Shown: positions 1 to 6,538 of the stretch, piece by piece
How the letters are laid out: every line of letters begins with the position of its first letter
Numbering within the stretch: the first letter of the stretch is position 1
Assembly (NCBI GenBank): GCA_937892995.1
Contig: CALBJS010000290.1
Span: 1 to 10,948, forward strand
Source: an uncultured Peptococcaceae bacterium
GTDB lineage: Bacteria > Bacillota > Desulfitobacteriia > Desulfitobacteriales > Syntrophobotulaceae
Length of the DNA stretch: 10,948 nt
Direction: 5' to 3'
The notes under the pieces: model-generated
What the model saw: the letters and a program-made list of their open reading frames with translations, nothing else
Told to the model about the DNA's origin: nothing
The model's database searches: none
Made by a program: the position numbers and the translations under genes

Positions 1-196
1 CTTCACCCGGTTCTCCTTCCATAGATAAAAATTCACTACCTCCGGCAGCAAACCCGCAGGAAACCCTAGAAACGGGTATTATTACTGAGCCAGTAGGCGT
101 TTCTACCGGATCTCCTATTACTGTATTAACATTTATCATTTTTTGGATACTGTCCATTGCAGTTTTCATCAAAGTTTCAATTGGATGTTCTTCCAT
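1..196 (-). CDS. gerW: GerW/YtfJ family sporulation protein, N-terminal part (cut by window edge)
   Basis: Sixty-five N-terminal residues are visible, beginning MEEHPIETLMKTAMDSI; the gene runs off the left edge. The block VIGDPVETPTGSVIIPVSRV followed by CGFAAGGSEF is the hallmark of the GerW (YtfJ) family, known in Bacillus as a forespore-made protein needed for proper germination. The start at 196 is supported by a perfect AGGAGG at 207-212 with a 10-nt gap. The start lies inside the end of the upstream DUF2953 gene (20-bp overlap), so the two are probably translated together; the same pair, ytfI-ytfJ, is adjacent in Bacillus subtilis. It implies an endospore former. Family assignment is secure; role in this organism is by homology. 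Confidence 0.9.
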   Translation of the reverse strand, partial: MEEHPIETLMKTAMDSIQKMINVNTVIGDPVETPTGSVIIPVSRVSCGFAAGGSEFLSMEGEPGE

Positions 197-884
197 AATT
201 CCTTATCCTCCTGTTTTTTAAGATAAATAATAAGAATTTATATGCTGTAAAAATAATATGGCTTATTTTCAGGCTTAATATACAATTAAGCTTGCCCAAA
301 AATATTTCTTCATTGAAACGTGGCACTACACTATATCCCATCTTATTATCCTTCACTGTAACAAGGCGGTGGAGCCTTGGTTTCATCTGACCAAAAAAAG
401 ACCAGAGAGCACCCACCAACAAGCCCGTTTCTGCCGCATCTCTACCTCCCACTTCAATGGCCACATTAAACGAGTAAATATTAATTCTCTTATAAAAATA
501 TTTATATAATCGGTAGAGTGTTCTTTTAATCCAAATCAATTGAGACCATGAAAAAATGTAATACCGAAAAACTTTTCCGACAAAATTTTTTATAGCATGA
601 TAACGATAAGCCTTTTTTCGATAAGGACGTTCTTTCTTTATATCACATTCTTTTTCCTGTGACATATCCTCTGCTATATTACCGAAAATATTCCCCAAAC
701 CTGCTAATAACATTTCCTTTGGAATGTCTAATTCAACTTTCAGATGGGCAAAAAAAACTTTAAAATCTAGAATTGCCTTGCTTTTAAAATTATGAAAACT
801 ATAAAAAAACTTAAGCTTAATTCTCATTAGAGATATGCAGAACAGCCAAGTTATACTAGCTAAAAGCAAAGCAAAAAATTTCAT
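177..884 (-). CDS. ytfI: DUF2953 domain protein (YtfI-like), membrane associated
   Basis: A 235-residue protein of unknown biochemical function. Residues 2-20 form a hydrophobic N-terminal helix, followed by a basic, aromatic middle section. Residues 139-164 (YSFNVAIEVGGRDAAETGLL and on to GALWSFFG) match the conserved core of DUF2953, in which an 'aETGllvGALW' motif precedes a short C-terminal domain. The C-terminus is hydrophobic (IIFTAYKFLLFILKN) and then basic. The frame stays open upstream to 1016, but the ATG at 884 is preferred: it has GAGG at 896-899, starts directly with a signal-anchor helix as other members do, and the extra 44 residues look non-coding. It overlaps gerW by 20 bp. 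Function is probably linked to sporulation or germination through this pairing (inference). Confidence 0.8.
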   Translation of the reverse strand: MKFFALLLASITWLFCISLMRIKLKFFYSFHNFKSKAILDFKVFFAHLKVELDIPKEMLLAGLGNIFGNIAEDMSQEKECDIKKERPYRKKAYRYHAIKNFVGKVFRYYIFSWSQLIWIKRTLYRLYKYFYKRINIYSFNVAIEVGGRDAAETGLLVGALWSFFGQMKPRLHRLVTVKDNKMGYSVVPRFNEEIFLGKLNCILSLKISHIIFTAYKFLLFILKNRRIRNYGRTSN

Positions 885-895
885 ATTAAAACTAA

Positions 896-899
896 CCTC
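896..899 (-). promoter_or_regulatory. Ribosome binding site that decides the ytfI start
   Basis: GAGG (within TGAGGTTAG on the minus strand) lies 11 nt before the ATG at 884. The more distal in-frame ATG at 1016 has no comparable purine-rich sequence in front of it, so the shorter protein is favoured. Confidence 0.5.
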
Positions 900-1036
900 A
901 TTAATCAAATAGCTCAAATGCAAAATCATTTTATAATAATGATTCCCTAAAACTCGGATCTTTATTTTACCTTTTGCCAACCAATTAGTTTCTGAAAGAT
1001 TAACGTTTATAAACATCTACTATTAAGCAAATATTA

Positions 1037-1065
1037 TTGCTAATGTCCGTATTATCTGATATAAA
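1037..1065 (+). promoter_or_regulatory. Sigma-A type promoter of cls
   Basis: TTGCTA (-35) and TATAAA (-10) are separated by exactly 17 nt, and the -10 is preceded by TGA, giving an extended -10 (TGATATAAA). Transcription would start near 1072, about 30 nt upstream of the cls start codon. It is the only good promoter seen in the divergent 885-1100 spacer. No convincing minus-strand promoter for ytfI-gerW was found there, which would fit control by a sporulation sigma factor (inference). Confidence 0.65.
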
Positions 1066-1100
1066 GAGAATGACAACATCTCGTTAAGGGGGTTATCGTT

Positions 1101-2555
1101 GTGATTTCCCTAACCGAGTTTAGCTCTCATATCGTTACAGCCCTATATTTAGTAAATATTTTATTTGCCTTTACCGTTATATTTCTGGAAAGAAGAAACC
1201 CAACTTCTACTTTAGTTTGGATTCTTGTTCTCTTTCTATTACCCGCTGTAGGAGCTGTTTTTTATATTCTACTCTCCCAAAATTTGACTAGAAAGAAAAT
1301 GTTTCAGCAGGAAGCTCATGAACATCACCATTTTACTTCCCTTCTCAATCAAGGTATTGAAGAACTCCAAACGGGAAGATTAGTATTCAAAGATCGTACC
1401 ATGGAAAACTACAAAGACCTTATCCTTTTACATCAGGTACAAGGTAAAGCTATTTTTTCCCAAGATAATTCGGTTGAAATCTTTACTGATGGTGTCGAAA
1501 AATTCAAGGAATTATTCCAATGCATTCTTAAAGCCCAAAGTCACGTTCACATTCTCTATTTTATTGTTAAAAGAGATGCACTAGGCAAACAGCTAGTTAA
1601 AATACTTACGGAAAAAGCCAAAGAAGGGGTCGAGGTACGATTCTTGGTGGATGCTCTAGGTAATCGCCTTCATAATAGTGACTTAGAACCCCTCATAGCT
1701 GCCGGGGGTAAAGTGGAAAAATTTTTCCCCTCATCTCTGAGTTTTATTAACTTAAGGCTTAATTATCGCAATCATCGCAAATTAGCCATCATTGATGGGC
1801 AGATAGGTTTTATTGGTGGATTCAATGTCGGCAATGAATATATTAGTCTTAAAAAAAAGATGGGTTATTGGCGTGACACCCATCTTAAAATAAGGGGAAC
1901 AGCGGTTCACGATATGCAGACTAGGTTCCTGCTGGATTGGCAAACGGCGTCAAGCGAGAAAATCGAACAATACTCTGAATACTATCCTAGTCCGGAAATT
2001 TGCGGTACTTCTGGGATTCAAATAGTCTCCTGTGGTCCGGATTCCCCGCAGCAGGAAATCAAGCAAGGCTACATCAAGATGATCAATTCAGCTAAAAACT
2101 GTGTCTCTATTCATACACCCTATTTTATCCCGGACGACAGTATTCAGGAGGCCTTAAAAATCGCTGCCCTATCAGGTGTGGACGTCAAGATTATGATCCC
2201 TAATAAGCCTGATCACATTTTTGTTTATTGGGCTACTTACTCTTTCATAGGTGACTTACTCAATGCCGGGGTAAGGGCCTTTATTTACAATAAAGGTTTT
2301 TTGCATTCTAAGTCCATCGTCGTCGATCAAAAAATTTCTTCAGTAGGAACTGCTAATTTTGATATTAGAAGCTTTAAGCTTAATTTTGAAGTAAATGCCT
2401 TTATCTACGATGTAGACATCGCTCAAAAGCTTCATCAGGCCTTTGAGCAAGATCTAGAATTTTGCGAAGAACTAACCCTTGAAAAATACTTAAATAGACC
2501 TAGGATCATTAAGTTTAAGGAATCTATCTCGAGGTTACTGACCCCAGTACTATAG
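1101..2555 (+). CDS. cls: Cardiolipin synthase (phospholipase D superfamily)
   Basis: A 484-residue membrane enzyme expected to join two phosphatidylglycerol molecules into cardiolipin and glycerol. Two N-terminal membrane helices (about 12-30 and 37-60) are followed by the PLDc_N-like segment 'ERRNPTSTLVWILVLFLLP'. Two HxKxxxxD motifs are complete: H225-K227-D232 (NHRKLAIIDG, followed by IGFIGGFNVG) and H402-K404-D409 (LHSKSIVVDQ, followed by SVGTANFDIRSF). The length is typical of bacterial Cls. The start is a GTG with AAGGGGG at 1086-1092, 8 nt away, and a promoter just upstream. It is transcribed alone and convergently with the deacylase gene, whose end is only 8 bp away; no clear terminator is visible between them. 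All catalytic residues are present. Confidence 0.95.
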   Translation: MISLTEFSSHIVTALYLVNILFAFTVIFLERRNPTSTLVWILVLFLLPAVGAVFYILLSQNLTRKKMFQQEAHEHHHFTSLLNQGIEELQTGRLVFKDRTMENYKDLILLHQVQGKAIFSQDNSVEIFTDGVEKFKELFQCILKAQSHVHILYFIVKRDALGKQLVKILTEKAKEGVEVRFLVDALGNRLHNSDLEPLIAAGGKVEKFFPSSLSFINLRLNYRNHRKLAIIDGQIGFIGGFNVGNEYISLKKKMGYWRDTHLKIRGTAVHDMQTRFLLDWQTASSEKIEQYSEYYPSPEICGTSGIQIVSCGPDSPQQEIKQGYIKMINSAKNCVSIHTPYFIPDDSIQEALKIAALSGVDVKIMIPNKPDHIFVYWATYSFIGDLLNAGVRAFIYNKGFLHSKSIVVDQKISSVGTANFDIRSFKLNFEVNAFIYDVDIAQKLHQAFEQDLEFCEELTLEKYLNRPRIIKFKESISRLLTPVL

Positions 2556-2563
2556 CAACGGTC

Positions 2564-3040
2564 CTATACTAGATCAGCGTATTTTCCGCCTGTAAGCATT
2601 ATCAAATCAGCCGGACATATCTTAACTTGAAGTCCAATTTTTCCCGCACTTATGGCTATATGAGCATATTGAGAGGCTACTTCCTCTATGAATATAGGAT
2701 ATTCCTTCTTCATACCAATAGGTGAACATCCACCATGGATATAACCCGTTAAAGGTAAAAGTTCTTTAGACTTGAGCATCTCGATATTTTTATCTTGGGC
2801 TGCTTTAGCAGCTTTTTTTAAATCCAGTTCATAATTACCGGGGATAACAAATACATTAACACCTGTTTTTCTCCCAATGGTCACAAGGGTCTTAAAGACT
2901 CTATCGGGGTCAAAGCCCACCTTTCCTGCCACAGATACTGCATCTAGCCGACCATCATCTATGGGATACTCATAAACCTCGTGCTTGATTCCCTGGGCTT
3001 CAAGTATCCTAACAACATTTGTCTTCTGTTTAATTCTCAT
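2564..3040 (-). CDS. ybaK: YbaK/EbsC-type Cys-tRNA(Pro) deacylase
   Basis: A 158-residue, single-domain cytoplasmic editing protein of the YbaK/ProX superfamily, which hydrolyses Cys-tRNA(Pro) made in error by prolyl-tRNA synthetase. The N-terminus KTNVVRILEAQGI, the block DRVFKTLV with the conserved Lys at 50, and GGCSPIGMKK (103-112) are typical of the YbaK branch rather than of ProX or an INS domain. The full domain length is present. The start has GGAG at 3047-3050, 6 nt upstream. The gene lies 68 bp downstream of the Fur-family gene on the same strand and may be co-transcribed with it, although a palindrome in the gap could allow separate control. Substrate specificity is inferred from the family. 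Confidence 0.9.
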   Translation of the reverse strand: MRIKQKTNVVRILEAQGIKHEVYEYPIDDGRLDAVSVAGKVGFDPDRVFKTLVTIGRKTGVNVFVIPGNYELDLKKAAKAAQDKNIEMLKSKELLPLTGYIHGGCSPIGMKKEYPIFIEEVASQYAHIAISAGKIGLQVKICPADLIMLTGGKYADLV

Positions 3041-3085
3041 GAATATCTCCGCCTCATCTTGGTTCCCCTAATTCATTTTAGAATG

Positions 3086-3096
3086 GTGATTATCAC
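3086..3096. promoter_or_regulatory. Perfect 11-bp palindrome, Fur-box-like core
   Basis: GTGATTATCAC is a perfect inverted repeat about a central T, in the 68-bp gap between the Fur-family gene and ybaK. Its inner nine bases, TGATTATCA, equal the centre of the classical 19-bp Fur box; the flanks agree only partly. On the minus strand a TAAAAT hexamer follows at a distance that could place the palindrome between -35 and -10 of a ybaK promoter, but no good -35 is visible. It is a candidate operator, not a proven one. Confidence 0.35.
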
Positions 3097-3108
3097 AACC
3101 AGAACACC

Positions 3109-3573
3109 TTATAGCTTTTTATTTTTATTGGCCGCCATCTTATTAGCACACTTTTCGCAATATCCATAAAATTTTACCCGATGATTTAATACTTTAAAAT
3201 TATGTTTTTTTAAGATACCTTCCTCTATGGCACCCAGGAGATCTTCCGGCACTTCTCTAATAAATCCACATTCCAAACATATCAAGTGATGGTGACGATG
3301 TACCTCATGATCTTTAGCGATTTCGTATCTTCTAAAGCCATCCTCAAAATCAACACCATAGATAAGTCCCATTTCTTCCAGAAGAGCTAAAGTTCTATAA
3401 ACCGTTGCAACCCCTATTTCGGGATGCTTTTGGCGAACATGTTCATAAATCTCCTGGCTATTAAGATGTTTCCCATCGTTCTCAATAACGACTTCAAAGA
3501 CATGCTTCCTCTGGTTTGTGAATTTATACCCTTTTTCTTTTAAAATTTCATTAAAATCTTTAATTTCATTCAT
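3109..3573 (-). CDS. Fur-family metal-dependent transcriptional repressor
   Basis: A 154-residue DNA-binding regulator with the full Fur fold: an N-terminal winged helix (about 1-82) with recognition helix around ATVYRTLALLEEMG (56-69), then a metal-binding dimerisation domain. Two CxxC pairs, C99-C102 and C139-C142, give the structural zinc site. Regulatory-site ligands include H36, E84, H92, H94-H96 and E107. Where PerR has Asp at the positions of E84 and E107, this protein has Glu, and HHHLICLECG resembles Fur, so an iron (Fur) or possibly zinc (Zur) sensor is more likely than a peroxide sensor. The ATG at 3573 is preferred over one at 3618: it has AGGGG at 3584-3588, and the other start would precede the predicted transcript. 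The promoter is overlapped by a palindrome, suggesting autoregulation. Confidence 0.88.
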   Translation of the reverse strand: MNEIKDFNEILKEKGYKFTNQRKHVFEVVIENDGKHLNSQEIYEHVRQKHPEIGVATVYRTLALLEEMGLIYGVDFEDGFRRYEIAKDHEVHRHHHLICLECGFIREVPEDLLGAIEEGILKKHNFKVLNHRVKFYGYCEKCANKMAANKNKKL

Positions 3574-3608
3574 AATAGAAAAACCCCTGTATTTACTTAC
3601 TAATTCGG

Positions 3609-3636
3609 ATTCTAACATAACCTGTTAAAATTTCAA
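3609..3636 (-). promoter_or_regulatory. Promoter of the Fur-family gene
   Basis: On the minus strand TTGAAA (3631-3636) and TAGAAT (3609-3614) are 16 nt apart, and the -10 is preceded by TGT, making an extended -10 (TGTTAGAAT). Transcription would start near 3602, about 28 nt before the ATG at 3573 and downstream of the alternative start at 3618. Confidence 0.5.
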
Positions 3637-3644
3637 TAATAACA
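3623..3644. promoter_or_regulatory. Imperfect 22-bp palindrome over the Fur-family promoter (candidate operator)
   Basis: Arms TGTTA and TAACA sit at the ends, with inner ATT and AAT also pairing; 16 of 22 bases are symmetric. It covers the -35 hexamer and part of the spacer of the Fur-family promoter, the classical place for a repressor. The AT-rich dyad is of the general type bound by Fur/PerR/Zur proteins but does not match the TTATAATnATTATAA or TGATAATnATTATCA consensus closely. Autoregulation is inferred. Confidence 0.4.
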
Positions 3645-3713
3645 TCCTTTATAAGCAATAATCTTAAATACTTGCTCTATGCAAAAGGATTCAGGTTAAT
3701 CGCTAATCATTTT

Positions 3714-4055
3714 TTATTTTTTTAGTGTCTTTTCTAATATTGCATTTACAAATGAAACTAGAAGTGCTATTCCAAACGCAGTCCAAAAGCCATGGATATT
3801 AAGTCCTTCGATAAGTTTTCCGACCAACATCACCATCCAGGTATTGATAACCAAGGAGAATAACCCTAAGGTAAGAAGGCTTACCGGGATAGTAATCAAA
3901 ATAAGCAAGGGACGGATAAGGATGTTCACTAACCAGAGTACGAATCCAGCTATAACTATAGTTGTTGTAGATGACACATTAATTTCAGTAAACAAAAAAG
4001 TCCCTAGATAGATTGCAATAATATTTCCAAAAATCTTAATGATTTGTTTGTTCAT
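3714..4055 (-). CDS. PF04020 (phage holin 4-like / YvlD) small membrane protein
   Basis: A 113-residue, very hydrophobic protein with four predicted membrane helices (about 5-23, 30-49, 52-75 and 89-106). The pattern FVLWLVNILIRPLLILITIP followed by VSLLTLGLFSLVINTWMV is typical of the PF04020 family (YvlD of Bacillus), widespread chromosomal proteins of unknown function; the 'holin' name comes from sequence similarity and there is no phage context here. The frame opens with a GTG at 4064, but that codon overlaps the ribosome site GAGG (4064-4067); the ATG at 4055 has ideal 8-nt spacing and is chosen. It has its own possible promoter and seems to stand alone. Envelope stress involvement is known for some relatives but cannot be shown here. 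Confidence 0.8.
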   Translation of the reverse strand: MNKQIIKIFGNIIAIYLGTFLFTEINVSSTTTIVIAGFVLWLVNILIRPLLILITIPVSLLTLGLFSLVINTWMVMLVGKLIEGLNIHGFWTAFGIALLVSFVNAILEKTLKK

Positions 4056-4063
4056 ACCCATCA

Positions 4064-4068
4064 CCTCT
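4064..4068 (-). promoter_or_regulatory. Ribosome binding site fixing the PF04020 gene start
   Basis: AGAGG is followed by 8 nt and the ATG at 4055. The upstream in-frame GTG at 4064 and ATG at 4061 are too close to or inside this site to be used. Confidence 0.6.
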
Positions 4069-4094
4069 AAAATTGTCTACTTTTTAGAATATAT

Positions 4095-4124
4095 ATATTA
4101 TTGCATACTTTTCCTTATTTACAA
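4095..4124 (-). promoter_or_regulatory. Possible promoter of the PF04020 gene
   Basis: TTGTAA (4119-4124) and TAATAT (4095-4100) are 18 nt apart on the minus strand, about 40 nt before the start codon at 4055. Each hexamer matches consensus at four of six positions in a very AT-rich stretch, so this is tentative. Confidence 0.35.
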
Positions 4125-4149
4125 AATACTACTTAGATTCTTTGATGTG

Positions 4150-4183
4150 CAAATAAATAAAATAAAAACCGGCAAAACCGGTT
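4150..4183 (-). terminator. Rho-independent terminator of the HD-domain gene
   Basis: On the minus strand the stem AACCGG, loop TTTTG, stem CCGGTT (4167-4183) is followed by a T-rich tail (TTTATTTTATTT). It begins 16 bp after the HD gene stop codon and separates that gene from the PF04020 gene. Confidence 0.7.
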
Positions 4184-4199
4184 AATATCTATCTATTTC

Positions 4200-4718
4200 T
4201 TAACGTCTTTTATAGTTAGGAATGAGAAGTAAAATTCTCATTCTTAAATAGGCATAACTCCACATACGAGCAGAATACTCTACTAGGGCCAAGCTTTTAT
4301 CAGCAAATGTAGTTATCCAGGCTTCATAGCTTTTCGGTAACCCAACAGGAAACATATGATTAGAGATTATGTCTATTTCCTTTTCGTTCAAATCAAAGTG
4401 CTTAAGTGCATTTTCCATCGCTACCTTAGGATGGTTACGAGAATGTCTATACCCCTCTGCTAATAAATTTTTATCCTCTCTTTTTCTAAATTTATAAAGA
4501 TAAAAATCATGCAATAAAGAGCCTCTGATAGTTGAAACAACATCAAGCCTTAACTTAAAAGACATTTTATAAGACAAATAGGCAACAGCGAGACAGTGTT
4601 CGAAAACAGAGCCATGATGGTGGGGTATAGCCTTCATTTTTTGATATTCTTCATGTTCTATTATTGGTCTAGCGACATTGAGAAAAAATTCATCATATTT
4701 AGTAAAATTTTCCTTCAT
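4200..4718 (-). CDS. HD-domain protein, predicted metal-dependent phosphohydrolase
   Basis: A 172-residue cytoplasmic protein with an HD fold. Candidate metal ligands are H41 (SVFEHCLAVA), H70-D71 (SLLHDFYLY), H92 and H96 (RHSRNHP), H121 (ISNHMFP) and D140 (TFADKSLALVEY), in the usual H...HD...H...H...D order. HD proteins hydrolyse phosphoester bonds, often in nucleotides; the substrate here cannot be read from the sequence. The ATG at 4718 is preferred over a TTG at 4739 because AAGGGAG lies 6-7 nt before it, while the TTG has no ribosome site. It has its own promoter and terminator, so it is monocistronic and unlinked to the ABC operon upstream. Confidence 0.78.
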   Translation of the reverse strand: MKENFTKYDEFFLNVARPIIEHEEYQKMKAIPHHHGSVFEHCLAVAYLSYKMSFKLRLDVVSTIRGSLLHDFYLYKFRKREDKNLLAEGYRHSRNHPKVAMENALKHFDLNEKEIDIISNHMFPVGLPKSYEAWITTFADKSLALVEYSARMWSYAYLRMRILLLIPNYKRR

Positions 4719-4751
4719 CCTCTTCTCCCTTACTAACAAAACTTATCTCCA

Positions 4752-4781
4752 ATTATATTACAAAATGTTTACTTAATACAA
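4752..4781 (-). promoter_or_regulatory. Promoter of the HD-domain gene
   Basis: A perfect TATAAT (4752-4757) lies 18 nt from TTGTAT (4776-4781) on the minus strand. Transcription would start near 4745, about 27 nt before the ATG at 4718. The -35 is weak but the -10 and the spacing are good. Confidence 0.5.
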
Positions 4782-4782
4782 T

Positions 4783-4803
4783 AAAAAATCTTAACAATTC
4801 AAG
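4783..4803 (-). terminator. Weak candidate terminator after the ABC operon
   Basis: On the minus strand CTTGA, loop ATTG, TTAAG (one G-T pair) is followed by ATTTTTTATT, 11 bp after the permease stop codon. The stem is only five pairs and mostly A-T, so termination may be inefficient. Confidence 0.3.
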
Positions 4804-4814
4804 TAAAACACTGA

Positions 4815-5603
4815 CTATTGCCTTTGTGTAGAAATATCCAAATTTTTTAATCGTTGCAAAGCTAGAATCAAAACAAAAAAGCATACCAATAGCCATGAGA
4901 CTAACGCGATGATCGGAGATACAACTATATCTAACTGTAAAACAGGAGAAAACATGATTTTTTTTGTTAAGGTAATGAAATAAAAATAGATACTGTCTAG
5001 ATAAGAAATCCTCAAGACAGGTAATATTATATACACTATAACTACAAAAATCAGCAGTCCAATTAATAACTTTTTTCTCGATCTGCAATAGAAAGATAAC
5101 CCTACAGAGACGATTGAGAGGCTGATCGTCAAAAAAAATAGATAAATACCTAAAGAAGGAACTATTTTTAAGAGATAGAGAGCAATCTTATCATCTGGAA
5201 AAACGAAAAGGGTCATTCCTGTAATAGACAGAAAGATCGAACAGCTCCCTAAAAGTAGGGAGGAAAGCATTAGAGCAAGATACTTCCCTAGGAAGATATG
5301 GTTCCTTGATAAGGGTTTACTAAGAAGTAACAGCAAAGTTCCTTCATCCCTTTCCCGAGCGAATAGGCCTATTCCATTATGGATTAGCCAGATTACTAAG
5401 GGAAAACCTAAAACCCAGAAATAACATAGCATTACAAAAAAACTTGTATAGGTAATAATTTGGCCCTGAAGAATTGAACTACTAAAGAAATATCTTATTA
5501 TTAATGTTGAGGCCACAGATACTATCGAAAGTCCTAACAAGTAGATAATAACAAAGCCTGGTTTCAATATCCTGGATAAAGTTTCCGAAAAAACGGTGAC
5601 CAT
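4815..5603 (-). CDS. ABC-2 type transporter permease (NosY-like)
   Basis: A 262-residue membrane protein with six predicted helices (about 16-36, 53-74, 106-134, 143-172, 177-199, 227-250). The cytoplasmic stretch between helices 2 and 3, FARERDEGTLLLLLSKPLSR then NHIFLGKYLAL, is the signature of the ABC-2 permease group that includes NosY. It should pair with the ATPase encoded 14 bp upstream and form the membrane channel or force-transducing part of the complex. The start has a strong AGGAGGAG at 5611-5618 that overlaps the ATPase stop codon. It is the last gene of the propeller-ATPase-permease operon. The substrate is unknown; homologues export lipids, peptides or polysaccharides or take part in copper-enzyme assembly. 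Confidence 0.88.
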   Translation of the reverse strand: MVTVFSETLSRILKPGFVIIYLLGLSIVSVASTLIIRYFFSSSILQGQIITYTSFFVMLCYFWVLGFPLVIWLIHNGIGLFARERDEGTLLLLLSKPLSRNHIFLGKYLALMLSSLLLGSCSIFLSITGMTLFVFPDDKIALYLLKIVPSLGIYLFFLTISLSIVSVGLSFYCRSRKKLLIGLLIFVVIVYIILPVLRISYLDSIYFYFITLTKKIMFSPVLQLDIVVSPIIALVSWLLVCFFVLILALQRLKNLDISTQRQ

Positions 5604-5617
5604 GATCTATTCTCCTC

Positions 5618-6538
5618 CTAGGCTAACAAGTAACGAGAAATACTTTCTAAGGTCATATTCTCATGCCTAAAAATAAATAATTGGATTTCCAGCTTATAGA
5701 TAATTCCGGGAAGATCCTTTCTAAATCGTTCGATCTCTTTCGTGACAACTATAATCGAATCCTTCTCCGTTCTAATTATTTGGCGAAGATAACCCATCCT
5801 CTTAAGGACAGCTAAGAGCATACTATTATCAGATGTGTCTAAGAAAAAGACATCGTGATCATATAGATTCCTTATTTTTGAGGTTTCTCCACTTACTAGA
5901 ACTCCTCCCTGGTTTAATAGCGTTATTTTATCGGCAATACCCTGTACATCTGTCCAAAGATCTGAAGAGATAATAACAGTTAGGCCCTCGTTTAGGGATA
6001 ACTCCTTAATTATTTGAAGAATACCCATTTTACCTGTTAGATCTAGTCCACTAACAGGTTCATCCAAAAGCAGGAGGAGGGGTTTGGACATAAGCCCCTG
6101 AGCAATGGCTACCTTCGTCTTCATCCCGGGGGTAAGATCCCTTGGTTTCTTATCTCTAAAACTATTCAGTTCTACTTTCTTTAATAAGACAATAGCCCGG
6201 GAAATAGCCTCCAGTTGACTCATTCCCGAGAGCATTCCCATATAGACTAGATAATCAGCTAAGGTCATAGATGAATAGAAAACAGGTTCTGCCGGTATGT
6301 ACCCTATTATCTTCTTAGCCTCTAAGCTACCAATATTTTTGTTAAATATTTTACCCGTCCCATTAGTTGGTCTTATGGCACCAGCCAAAATATTAAGGAA
6401 GGTAGTCTTCCCTGATTCTGAAGGGCCAACTAAGGCATGAATATCCCCTTGTCTAACTGTCAAGCTGAAATCATTTAAGGCCGCTTTATCCCCATACTTC
6501 ATATACAGACTATTAGCGTTCACAGCGTAATCAGCCAT
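5618..6538 (-). CDS. ABC transporter ATP-binding protein with atypical motifs
   Basis: A 306-residue cytoplasmic ATPase with an N-terminal ABC domain (about 7-220) and a C-terminal extension of about 80 residues, as in NosF/CcmA-like ATPases. Walker A is GPSESGKTT (38-46), Walker B LLLLLDE with Glu160, D-loop SGLD (163-166). Three motifs are unusual: the Q-loop region reads GYIPAEP without Gln, the signature is LTPGM (135-139) instead of LSGGQ, and the H-loop position is Asp193 (IISSDLW) where His is expected. The ATG at 6538 overlaps the last 8 bp of the propeller gene, suggesting translational coupling; an in-frame start at 6586 would lie deep in that gene. It partners the permease 14 bp downstream. 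ATP binding is likely; hydrolysis may be slow or specialised (inference). Confidence 0.88.
   Translation of the reverse strand: MADYAVNANSLYMKYGDKAALNDFSLTVRQGDIHALVGPSESGKTTFLNILAGAIRPTNGTGKIFNKNIGSLEAKKIIGYIPAEPVFYSSMTLADYLVYMGMLSGMSQLEAISRAIVLLKKVELNSFRDKKPRDLTPGMKTKVAIAQGLMSKPLLLLLDEPVSGLDLTGKMGILQIIKELSLNEGLTVIISSDLWTDVQGIADKITLLNQGGVLVSGETSKIRNLYDHDVFFLDTSDNSMLLAVLKRMGYLRQIIRTEKDSIIVVTKEIERFRKDLPGIIYKLEIQLFIFRHENMTLESISRYLLA

Noticed and set aside
2540..2580. Bidirectional terminator between the convergent cls and ybaK genes
   Set aside because: Only an imperfect AT-rich match (AGTA-CT-ATAG against CTATACT) is present, partly within cls, without a T-run.
3714..4055. Phage holin and hence a prophage remnant
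   Set aside because: PF04020 proteins are common chromosomal membrane proteins; there is no endolysin, tail, integrase or attachment site nearby.
4753..5088. A 111-codon minus-strand frame overlapping the permease gene
   Set aside because: It lies mostly inside the permease gene in another frame, lacks a ribosome site and has a composition unlike a real protein.
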